DNA of 64,000 nt from Sulfuricella sp. (GTDB lineage: Bacteria; Pseudomonadota; Gammaproteobacteria; Burkholderiales; Sulfuricellaceae): NCBI GenBank assembly GCA_028713975.1, contig JAQTNE010000004.1, forward strand, positions 113,746-177,745, given 5' to 3'. The translations under genes and the position numbers were made by a program. The notes beneath the pieces were generated by a model, which saw only the letters and a list, made by a program, of their open reading frames with translations, searched no databases and was not told the DNA's origin. The first letter of the stretch is position 1. Each line of letters starts with the position of its first letter. Of the stretch, positions 38,393-49,640 are shown piece by piece.

Positions 38393-38746
38393 TTACTGCC
38401 CCGTTTTTTGCCAGCCGGAGATGTCCAGGGCGGTCTCGAATACCGGGACTTCAAGCATGAATTTTGACAGCGCGAAGGCGGCGGTGGGCTGCATGTGGAT
38501 GCAGACCATCCTGACGTTGATGGCCTGGATGGTGCGGGCCAGCGCGTCGAGCCAGCCATAATAAACCGGGTCGATCAGCGGCTGTTCGGAAAGGTCGTAA
38601 TACAGGCGCGCCGCGCCAGCCTGCTGCAGGCGCGCGGTAATGCTCTCGAGGAGCACATCCTGCGCGCGGATATTCAGGTTGCGCGTCGGTTCCAGCAGGA
38701 AGTCGTCACTGCCGATCTGGGTCAGGTGCAGACCGGGGATGGCCAT
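38393..38746 (-). CDS. Small STAS-domain protein, RsbS-like
   Basis: 117-residue single STAS domain, the fold of RsbS and of anti-anti-sigma factors. The core is LYYDLSEQPLIDPVYYGWL followed by the amphipathic helix LDALARTIQAINVRMVCIHM. In RsbS the kinase RsbT phosphorylates a Ser after the Asp of this loop; here the same place appears to be Pro (IDPVYY), so phosphorylation may be lost or moved. This alignment is by eye. It sits between the RsbR-like gene (8 bases) and the PilU-like gene (2 bases). Confidence 0.75.
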   Translation of the reverse strand: MAIPGLHLTQIGSDDFLLEPTRNLNIRAQDVLLESITARLQQAGAARLYYDLSEQPLIDPVYYGWLDALARTIQAINVRMVCIHMQPTAAFALSKFMLEVPVFETALDISGWQKTGQ

Positions 38747-38754
38747 GCCGGGGT

Positions 38755-39630
38755 TCAGTCGGCTTTTTTGCCGACCAGGATGCCCATACGGCGGAACGCC
38801 TCCTTCAACCCGTCGGACAGGCTGGCACGCGTGGTGACATTGCTCAGGTCGATATTCAGGCTGATCAGCGCACGCGCGATCTCCGGACGGATGCCGGTGA
38901 TGATCGCGTCGGAACCCATCAACTGGACGGCTTGCACCATCTGGATCAAATGGTGGGAAACCTGCGAGTCGATGTTCTTCACCCCGGTCAGGTCGATGAC
39001 CACGGCGCTGGCGTGTTCTTTGGCGATGCGGTTAAGCAGCGCCTCCATCACCAGCATGGTGCGGTTGGAATCCAGCGTGCCGATGATCGGCAGGGTCAGT
39101 ACGCCATCCCAGATTTCGGTGATCGGCGTGGCGGTCTCGCGCAGCTCCGCCTCCTGGGCGTAGACGGTACGCTCCTTCTCTTCGAGGTAGGCCTGAAAAA
39201 CGGCCAGGATCAGCTCGTTGAACAGGCCGGAGAGGAACAGCAGCATGGTGCGCGCGTCATCGACAGTGATGCGCTTTTCATTGCCCAGCGCGTCGATCAG
39301 CGTGCGCTGCATGAACTGGATGTAGCGCACCAGGTCTTCCACCCGACCGCCGCGCACCAGGATCTGCTTCGACAGGTTATTGAAATACATTTCCAGCGCA
39401 TGGAATTGCGGAGAGGCATCGTCATGCGGGTCTTTGGACTGGAGCAGGGCAACCAGCAACTCCAGAAACTCGATGCAGAAATCGTTGATCTCGTCGGTGC
39501 CGAGCAGGTTGTTGCTGCCGCCGAAGATGTTTTGCCCTTCTTTTTCGATGGCCTCGGCAAGGCTGCCCACCTGGAGCTTGAGCAGTTCCGCCAGTTTGAC
39601 GCTGGCATCGGTTGCTTTTTGTTGTGCCAT
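38755..39630 (-). CDS. RsbR-type STAS protein
   Basis: 291-residue protein with an N-terminal helical sensor-like domain (about 1-165) and a C-terminal STAS domain (about 170-285). The STAS core has VVIDLTGVKNIDSQVSHHL and DAIITGIRPEIARALI. RsbR proteins build the stressosome with RsbS and hold the kinase RsbT. The position of the second RsbRA phospho-Thr appears to be Ala here (EIARAL), by eye. No heme or flavin motif is recognisable in the N-terminal domain, so the signal is unknown. Confidence 0.82.
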   Translation of the reverse strand: MAQQKATDASVKLAELLKLQVGSLAEAIEKEGQNIFGGSNNLLGTDEINDFCIEFLELLVALLQSKDPHDDASPQFHALEMYFNNLSKQILVRGGRVEDLVRYIQFMQRTLIDALGNEKRITVDDARTMLLFLSGLFNELILAVFQAYLEEKERTVYAQEAELRETATPITEIWDGVLTLPIIGTLDSNRTMLVMEALLNRIAKEHASAVVIDLTGVKNIDSQVSHHLIQMVQAVQLMGSDAIITGIRPEIARALISLNIDLSNVTTRASLSDGLKEAFRRMGILVGKKAD

Positions 39631-39654
39631 GATTCCCCCGCAATAATTAAGTGA

Positions 39655-40743
39655 TTATTCTAGCTTGATGCTGGTAATACAAAGAGATTGGTCATCCGAA
39701 ATCCTGCCCATGATATTCCCCAACGTGTAGGCGATCAACTGGGGATGCAGGTGGAACAGGCCGGGGAAGTTGGAGACATCCCAGTTTCTGCGGATACCGT
39801 CACTGGCCGTGATCGCCAGGTAGCGCTTGCCGGAGGCAAAGGAGAACGGCATCGGCTTCTTGTGTTCCTTGCCCAGTACGCCGGGAGCGAAAGACAGGTT
39901 GTGCATTTCCTGATCGTCGAGGACGTGGGCATGCATGTCGCCAACGCCGAGAATGCTCAGCGCCTGTCCGGCCAGGTCCAGCTCGCCGATAATCGCAACC
40001 GCGCCGCGCGTACCCTTGAGCTGGCGATCTACCGCCTCCAGAACCGCTCCGGGGGCGTCGCAGTGAGCCAGGTGGGAGGCAAGATTGGCAGTAGCCGCCT
40101 GCGCCTGCTCGCCATGCCCCAATCCATCCAGATGCAGCCAGCGCAGGGTTTCGCCGGTTATCTGCAAATAAATACGGTCGCCGTTGTAGCGATCGTTCGA
40201 TAGCGAACGGGAAAACAGGCCAACACCCACACCGGATACAAGGCTTCTTGCGCTTGTGTCTTTGATGGGATTCGTGTGTTTGCTGCCCGGATAGAAACGC
40301 GCAAGAAATACCGCTCCGCTCCATTTTTTCAACTCGCCAGCACTTTCATGCTGGGTGTAGACGAACGATTCGTCACTGAGGCGGCGGATGCTGCCCAACC
40401 CCTTGCCCAGCGTATTTACACTGGAATAACCATCTTTTTCCGCCAGCGCAAGGTTGGCAATACCCGGGCCGTAATCCAGTGCAAGGATATCCAGCACCGG
40501 CCCCGGCTGTTGCCAGACCTGGATCAGGCCGTGCCCGCCAGCATGTTTGACCTGATTGCTGACCAGTTCGGAAGCAACCAGTGCCATGTTGTCCCGTTTC
40601 TGCTCGGGAATGCCAAGACGCTGGGCAATCGCGGATAACCTCGAACGCAGCAGGATGAGCGCACTTTCGTTTTGCACCGGACTGCTGTACAGCAGCCTGC
40701 AATCTGTCGCGCTATCAAAAATTTTAGATGTGGGGGGAAGCAT
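39655..40743 (-). CDS. RsbT-like kinase fused to RsbX-like phosphatase
   Basis: 362-residue protein. The N-terminal half is a GHKL ATPase/serine kinase: N box ELVSNQVKHAGG (59-70), DYGPGI (90-95), and GLGSIRRLSDE (115-125), all as in RsbT. The C-terminal half is a PP2C-like phosphatase of the RsbX/SpoIIE class: DGLGHG (206-211), ASDGIR and a final DDQSL. One chain thus carries both enzymes that set the phosphorylation of the STAS proteins. The start is uncertain: ATG at 40743 (used) or ATG at 40776; either overlaps the diguanylate cyclase gene. Confidence 0.85.
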   Translation of the reverse strand: MLPPTSKIFDSATDCRLLYSSPVQNESALILLRSRLSAIAQRLGIPEQKRDNMALVASELVSNQVKHAGGHGLIQVWQQPGPVLDILALDYGPGIANLALAEKDGYSSVNTLGKGLGSIRRLSDESFVYTQHESAGELKKWSGAVFLARFYPGSKHTNPIKDTSARSLVSGVGVGLFSRSLSNDRYNGDRIYLQITGETLRWLHLDGLGHGEQAQAATANLASHLAHCDAPGAVLEAVDRQLKGTRGAVAIIGELDLAGQALSILGVGDMHAHVLDDQEMHNLSFAPGVLGKEHKKPMPFSFASGKRYLAITASDGIRRNWDVSNFPGLFHLHPQLIAYTLGNIMGRISDDQSLCITSIKLE

Positions 40744-41833
40744 CGATCTTCGAACAAGGTAGTTTGCAACCGCCATTATCCGGCATTGCGCAAATATCCA
40801 CCACGGCGCGTCCGCGCCCGCGGTGTTTTGCCTCATACAGGGCGTTGTCGGCATGCCGGATGAAGTCTTCCAGGATAAGATCATCCGGGGTGCTCTGGTT
40901 AATCGCGGTGATCCCGATGCTGACCTTGTTTTCCATTATTTGCAGCACTTTTCCGGCCTTGCTGCAGGCAAGCGGGTAGTCGGCGAAGATGACCAGGGCG
41001 AACTCGTCTCCGCCGAAACGAAAAGCGAAGTCCACATCTTCGCGGATAACGCTGAGCAGGGCGAACGCCATTTTGTTAAGGTAGGCATCGCCGAACTGGT
41101 GCCCGAATTCGTCATTGATGCTCTTGAAGAAATCGAGGTCGAACAGCAGCAGCGAGAGCGGTTCATTCTTTTGCCGCATGGCGCGCCGGAAGGCACGGCC
41201 CAGTTTTTCATCGAAGGCACGGCGGTTGAACAGCCCGGTGAGCGGGTCGGTTTCGGCCTGGCGCACGGATTCGTAAAGTTCGGCTTGGCGCTTCTCCAGC
41301 GCCTGCTGGAGCAATTTAAGCTCTGCTTCGGTACGGGCGCGGGTTTCATCGAGATGGCGCGCCATTTCGGCATTGCGCTGCAACAGGATGGAGGGGTCGG
41401 CGGCGGCGGTCGAGTCTCGTAGGTGTTGACGCAGTTGTTTTACGGCGGCAGACGACGGGAGTTTGGGGAAATGCGCAATTCTGGCATACGGTTTTTCACG
41501 GACTTCAGCCGGGGAGAAGCCGGCATTTTTCGAGGCTCGCGGTTCAGTGCGGGCACCGATATTCTCATGCGGGGCATGTTCGCAGCCTTCCCCCCAATGC
41601 GCCAGCAAATGGCCGTTCTCCAGTTGCAGGCTGACTGGCAGCGGGTAGCCGGTGGCGGCGCCGGCATTGCGCAGTTTTTGCATCAGGTCCAACGAGGCGA
41701 TGGAAGCGGAGAAAGGATTGCCGCCAAGCCGGCTCGCGCTTTCCAGGGCGAAACCGATAAAATTCTGCAAATCGGGCTCGATCGCCAGATTTTGTCTCAG
41801 AAGTTCAACAGGTTCCAAATGATGCCCCGCCAA
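40724..41833 (-). CDS. GGDEF diguanylate cyclase
   Basis: 369-residue protein that should make c-di-GMP. The N-terminal half (about 1-180) has no recognised domain, then a short coiled coil (residues 155-195) and a GGDEF domain with the intact active site RFGGDEFALV. No RxxD inhibition site is visible five residues upstream of the active site, so product feedback may be weak. It is the first gene of the Rsb-like operon and overlaps the kinase-phosphatase gene by 20 bases. The start is a TTG at 41833 and is uncertain. Confidence 0.9.
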   Translation of the reverse strand: MAGHHLEPVELLRQNLAIEPDLQNFIGFALESASRLGGNPFSASIASLDLMQKLRNAGAATGYPLPVSLQLENGHLLAHWGEGCEHAPHENIGARTEPRASKNAGFSPAEVREKPYARIAHFPKLPSSAAVKQLRQHLRDSTAAADPSILLQRNAEMARHLDETRARTEAELKLLQQALEKRQAELYESVRQAETDPLTGLFNRRAFDEKLGRAFRRAMRQKNEPLSLLLFDLDFFKSINDEFGHQFGDAYLNKMAFALLSVIREDVDFAFRFGGDEFALVIFADYPLACSKAGKVLQIMENKVSIGITAINQSTPDDLILEDFIRHADNALYEAKHRGRGRAVVDICAMPDNGGCKLPCSKIDASPHI

Positions 41834-41884
41834 GATATTAGTCCGATCATGAATTAATGTTTTTTCCGGAAAAAACTATCGGCA

Positions 41885-42271
41885 TCAGGTTTGCGCCCAA
41901 GGCAGACCCTCGAAGCGCCAACCATTGCACGAATTGCGATGGTGGCCCTCGTCAAGGTCGCCCTCGAAACCATTCAGCACATTGTACACCTCCTGCAATC
42001 CGGCTTTTTCCAGCGCCAGCCCGGCATCCACCGAGCGACGCCCAGAACGGCAGATCAGCACCACCGGGCGGTTCACACTGGCCGCCTTTTTGACGTGGCC
42101 GGTGAAGTTGGGGTCGATTTCCCAATCCGGGCCGTCAACCCAGGGAATCAGGATGGAACCTTCGGGATGGCCGACGAACAGGTACTCCATCTCGCTGCGC
42201 ACGTCGACAAATACCGCCTCCGAGTTGGATTGCAGGAACTCGTAAGCTTGCTTTGGTGTCAGGTGTTGCAT
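41885..42271 (-). CDS. Rhodanese-domain protein
   Basis: 128-residue single rhodanese domain, likely a sulfur transferase or sulfur carrier. The catalytic Cys74 lies in LICRSGRRS, preceded by AVFVDVRSEMEY. The C-terminal segment GFEGDLDEGHHRN and WRFEGLPW is typical of a group of small proteobacterial rhodaneses. It is divergent from metH with a 75-base gap. Confidence 0.92.
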   Translation of the reverse strand: MQHLTPKQAYEFLQSNSEAVFVDVRSEMEYLFVGHPEGSILIPWVDGPDWEIDPNFTGHVKKAASVNRPVVLICRSGRRSVDAGLALEKAGLQEVYNVLNGFEGDLDEGHHRNSCNGWRFEGLPWAQT

Positions 42272-42346
42272 GATGTCGCTCCTTAGCGGACTGACCCGCT
42301 AATGTTATTATAAGCACTTTCCGCCTTGCCAAGATACCCAATTGCC

Positions 42347-46042
<3,696 letters not shown>

Positions 46043-46072
46043 AGCGCCCCGAAACTGGGCGCGTTAAACAGG

Positions 46073-47206
46073 CTAAAGCCGGGCTTTTTTGCCCCACACT
46101 TGCTGCATGCTGAAACGGACATTCGCCTGATCCGCGTCAAGCACTTCCTTGATGGCAAACATCTCGTTGCTGGTGTCCCGTTTGACCGGGATGGACAACG
46201 GGATGCCGCGAGGCCCAACGAGCGCGTGTGCAATAGGCGTGGTGGCGGCTTCCCCCTTTTGACTGACAACGCCGATTTCGCCATTGTTCAACCGTACCAG
46301 GGTGCCCGGCGGGTAAATCCCCATCTCTTTGATGATATGCGCCGCGAGCGCGGGATCAATGCCTTTCTCTCTTTCAAGAAAAATTTCGCGCAGCGCCACA
46401 TTGGGAAGAATCGATTTACGGTATTTTCTTTCTGAAACGCAGGCGCAATAGCGGTCTGCCAGGGCAATAAGTCTGGCATTTTTGGGGATGTCTTCGCCCT
46501 TCTTGCCTGAGGGGTAGCCGCTGCCATCTTCATTTTCATGGTGGCAAAGCACATACGATAACCAGTCGGGATCGTGTATTCCAGCCTCTTCCAGCATCCT
46601 TACACTTTCTTGAGGGTGGCGGTGAATGATCTCGGCTTCTTCTTTGGTAAGGGCGCCTTGCTTGCCCTGAAGATGCGCATGCTGCCGAAGCATGCCCACG
46701 TTCATGGTTAAAGCGGCGGCGGCAATCATGCTAATTTCTTCCGGCTCGATGGCCATGGAACGCGCAATCAATATTGAAATGACTGCCGTGTCGACACAAT
46801 GCCTGACCGGATAGCTGCCGGCCTGCTGGTTGAGCAAGACACAGGCGATCGCAATATCGGGATTCAGTTCGGTGGCCAGGATTACGGATTTTGCCACTTC
46901 CAGAAGTGTGCCGGGAAAGTCGGGCTCACTGTTCAACCCGAACAGCAGACGCTCCAGCCGGTTGTCGGCGAGATTGATTAGCCGCAGGACGGAAGGCGCT
47001 TCCTGCTCCTTGGAAGGATCATCCGTCCCGCGACAAAAGCCGGAAGAAGACGTTTCGACGAACAGGCCCCGTTCGACAAGCGCCTCCACCTGATGGGCGT
47101 GTTCGACGAGATAGCCTTTTTTCAGCAACAGGCTGCCTTTTTCGTCATAAACATTCCATGGCAGGGGCTCCCCTATCCGGATATTCGACATGGCGATGCG
47201 TCGCAT
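46073..47206 (-). CDS. HD-GYP-like protein with degenerate HD motif (copy 1)
   Basis: 377-residue protein. The N-terminal module (SNIRIGEPLPW...LLLKKGYLVE) is of the kind found before HD-GYP domains, followed by a helical HD-GYP-like domain. The GYP signature is intact (HHENEDGSGYPSG near residue 220), but where active c-di-GMP phosphodiesterases have HDIGK this protein has MNVGM, so the metal site is probably incomplete. The start is the ATG at 47206 with AGGGGAG upstream. A close paralogue lies directly upstream on the same strand (47312-48451), a tandem duplication. Confidence 0.85.
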   Translation of the reverse strand: MRRIAMSNIRIGEPLPWNVYDEKGSLLLKKGYLVEHAHQVEALVERGLFVETSSSGFCRGTDDPSKEQEAPSVLRLINLADNRLERLLFGLNSEPDFPGTLLEVAKSVILATELNPDIAIACVLLNQQAGSYPVRHCVDTAVISILIARSMAIEPEEISMIAAAALTMNVGMLRQHAHLQGKQGALTKEEAEIIHRHPQESVRMLEEAGIHDPDWLSYVLCHHENEDGSGYPSGKKGEDIPKNARLIALADRYCACVSERKYRKSILPNVALREIFLEREKGIDPALAAHIIKEMGIYPPGTLVRLNNGEIGVVSQKGEAATTPIAHALVGPRGIPLSIPVKRDTSNEMFAIKEVLDADQANVRFSMQQVWGKKARL

Positions 47207-47311
47207 TATGCTCCCCTCAGGCATTGCTGCTGTTCTGGCGGACGGCGGCAGCGCGAAAGACTCGCGCTGAAAACGGGAAAGGCCATCCGGGAACGTTGAT
47301 GGAAAATTCGG

Positions 47312-48451
47312 CTAGAAGCTGGCCTCATCCCCCCATATTTGCTGCATGCTGAAACGGATATTTGCCTGGCTCTCATGAAGCGTTTCTTTTATGGCAAGCG
47401 CCTCGGTCGCGGTATTTCTCTTGATAGGCAAAACCAGAGGCACGCCGGCCACCCCGACGAGTGCGTGCACGATCGGCGTGGCGGCGCCCTCTCCTTTCTT
47501 GGAGACAACACCAATTTCACCGTTGTTCAATCGCACGAAAGTTCCCGGCGGGTAAATGCCCAGCTCCTTGATAAAATACGTTGCCAGCAAGGGATCAATG
47601 CTCTTTCCCTTCTCCAGAAAAATGTCGCGCAACGCGACATTGGGAAGCGTCGATTTGCGGAAATCCCTGGCTGAAACACAGGCGCAGTAGCGGTCTGCCA
47701 TAGAGATGATCTTGGCAGGGCGGGGGATATCATCGCCGGCCTTGCCGGATGGGTAGCCGGTGCCGTCTTCGATTTCATGATGCGCCAGAACGTAGGCCAG
47801 CCAATTCGGATCGCGCACCCCGACGGATTCCAGGATTGTTACGCCATCCTGGGGATGCTGGCGAATCAGCCCGAGCAACTCGGCAGAGAGCGCATACTGT
47901 TTGCGCTCCAGTTGCGCATGGTGTTTGATCATGCCGACGTTCATGGTGAGCACGGCGGCGGTAATCGTGAGGATATCCTCTTGCGCGATTTCCATGGAGC
48001 GCGCAATCAATATCGCAATCGTGGCGACATCGACACAGTGCCTTATCGGATAAGGAACCCCCTGTTGATTGAGCAAAATACAGGCCACGGCGATGTCGGG
48101 GTTCAGCTCGACCGCAGCGATCACCACTTTCGCGGTTTCCAGAATTTTATTCGGGAAGTCGGTTTCATCGTGCGGCCCGAACAGCAACCGATCCAGCCGC
48201 TTGTTGGCGAGATTGATCGAGCGCAGGACGGAAGGCGCCTCCTGTGGCGGCGCGGCGTTGGGCTGCCCATAGGTGGGGGCGTTTGCAGTGGCCTCGACGT
48301 ACAGTCCCCGCGCAACCAGAGCCGCCAATTGCGATTCCCGTTCGACAACGTACCCTTTTTTCAGCAGCAGGTTGCCGCTGACGTCTGAAACATCCCACTG
48401 CAGGGGTTCCCCTATCTGGATGTTTGACATGGTTAGGCGTCGTTGAGCCAT
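47312..48451 (-). CDS. HD-GYP-like protein with degenerate HD motif (copy 2)
   Basis: 379-residue paralogue of the protein encoded at 46073-47206; the two are similar over their whole length, including the N-terminal module (SNIQIGEPLQWDVSD) and the C-terminal segment RFSMQQIWG. The GYP part is HHEIEDGTGYPSG; the HD position reads MNVGMI, so again no HD pair. It may bind c-di-GMP without cleaving it (inference). The gap between the copies (105 bases) holds no gene. Confidence 0.85.
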   Translation of the reverse strand: MAQRRLTMSNIQIGEPLQWDVSDVSGNLLLKKGYVVERESQLAALVARGLYVEATANAPTYGQPNAAPPQEAPSVLRSINLANKRLDRLLFGPHDETDFPNKILETAKVVIAAVELNPDIAVACILLNQQGVPYPIRHCVDVATIAILIARSMEIAQEDILTITAAVLTMNVGMIKHHAQLERKQYALSAELLGLIRQHPQDGVTILESVGVRDPNWLAYVLAHHEIEDGTGYPSGKAGDDIPRPAKIISMADRYCACVSARDFRKSTLPNVALRDIFLEKGKSIDPLLATYFIKELGIYPPGTFVRLNNGEIGVVSKKGEGAATPIVHALVGVAGVPLVLPIKRNTATEALAIKETLHESQANIRFSMQQIWGDEASF

Positions 48452-48587
48452 TGCGTTCTCTGAATGGACCTCTTTTATAAGGAGGGAATTACTATTACTA
48501 TAGACACGCGCTTTGGAAATTATTAAATAATTTTAACCACATCATAACCTCGCCCACGGCATTTATTAAGAAATTTTATCTTAAAAC

Positions 48588-49502
48588 ATGAATACTCCCG
48601 AACTCAATACACTTAACCAGCGCTTTGCCATCGCCAGCCATCTGGCATTCAAGGAAGGCCCCGGCGGCCTGATCGTTGCCGAAGTGGCCAACGCCCAAGC
48701 CAAGGCAAGCATTGCCTTACAGGGCGCCCACGTGATGACCTGGCAGCCGCACGGCCAGGAACCGGTGCTGTGGCTTTCGCACTTCGGCAAGTTTGCGCCG
48801 GGCAAGTCAATCCGCGGCGGAGTGCCGATCTGCTGGCCATGGTTCGGTTCGCATGCAAGCGAAGCCGCTTTCCCCGGCCATGGCTTTGCCCGCACGGTGA
48901 TGTGGGAAGTGCTGGAAACCAAAGCACTGGATGATGGCACCACTTTTCTCCGTTTCGGCCTGATCGAAACCGCCGCGACCCGCACCCAATGGCCCCATCC
49001 TTCGAGCGCACAACTGCTGGTGACCGTCGGTGCCACGCTGAAGATCGAACTGGCTACCCACAATCTCGGCGACGCGCCTTTTCAGTTGGGAGAAGCCTTC
49101 CATACCTATTTCCAGATCAGCGATGTGGCCGATATGGAAATCAAGGGGCTGGAAAATTGCACCTATCTGGACAAGGTGGACAACTTCTCGCGCAAGACCC
49201 AGCAAGGCGGGATCGTAATCGGGAGCGAGGTCGACCGGGTTTATCTCGACACCGAGGCCGATTGCCTGATCGAAGATCGCGGCCTCAAGCGGCGCATCCG
49301 CATCGCCAAGCACGGCAGCCGCTCCGCCGTGGTGTGGAACCCCTGGATAGAAAAAGCCGAGAAAATGGGTGATTTCGGCCCCGAGGGATATCGCGGCATG
49401 GTCTGCGTGGAAACCGGCAACGCGGCAGATAACGTGGTGACGGTACCCCCCGGTACGGCACACAGCCTGGTGACGGTGATCAGCGTCGAAACGCTGGGTT
49501 AA
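48588..49502 (+). CDS. D-hexose-6-phosphate mutarotase (YeaD type)
   Basis: 304-residue aldose-1-epimerase-fold enzyme that interconverts alpha and beta hexose 6-phosphates. Typical blocks: GGVPICWPWFG, FPGHGFARTVMWEV with the active-site His, and ALGEAF-like GEAFHTYFQISDV with the second conserved His. Asp/Glu at the C-terminus (GMVCVETGNA) supplies the catalytic acid. It is monocistronic, with an intrinsic terminator after it. Confidence 0.9.
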   Translation: MNTPELNTLNQRFAIASHLAFKEGPGGLIVAEVANAQAKASIALQGAHVMTWQPHGQEPVLWLSHFGKFAPGKSIRGGVPICWPWFGSHASEAAFPGHGFARTVMWEVLETKALDDGTTFLRFGLIETAATRTQWPHPSSAQLLVTVGATLKIELATHNLGDAPFQLGEAFHTYFQISDVADMEIKGLENCTYLDKVDNFSRKTQQGGIVIGSEVDRVYLDTEADCLIEDRGLKRRIRIAKHGSRSAVVWNPWIEKAEKMGDFGPEGYRGMVCVETGNAADNVVTVPPGTAHSLVTVISVETLG

Positions 49503-49509
49503 GAAAGAC

Positions 49510-49531
49510 AGGGGGCTCGAAGCCCTCTTTT
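49510..49531 (+). terminator. Probable intrinsic terminator after the mutarotase gene
   Basis: AGGGGGCT and AGCCCTCT pair (one mismatch) around CGA, followed by TTTT. It starts eight bases after the stop codon. Confidence 0.7.
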
Positions 49532-49640
49532 GGGCGCGTAGCCTGTCCCGAATTCTCCAAGGCGCAAGGGTTCTTTGCGTTTCAATCGCCGTTTGTAGGA
49601 TAATCGCTGCCTGATAATTCAGTCCGGCAAGCTTTTTCTC

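Noticed and set aside
42272..42346. Cobalamin riboswitch before metH
   Set aside because: The gap is only 75 bases, too short, and no B12-box-like sequence was found.
46044..46062. Hairpin GCGCCC/GGGCGC between metH and the convergent HD-GYP-like gene as terminator
   Set aside because: Only a 6-bp stem and no T-tract on either strand; not enough to call.
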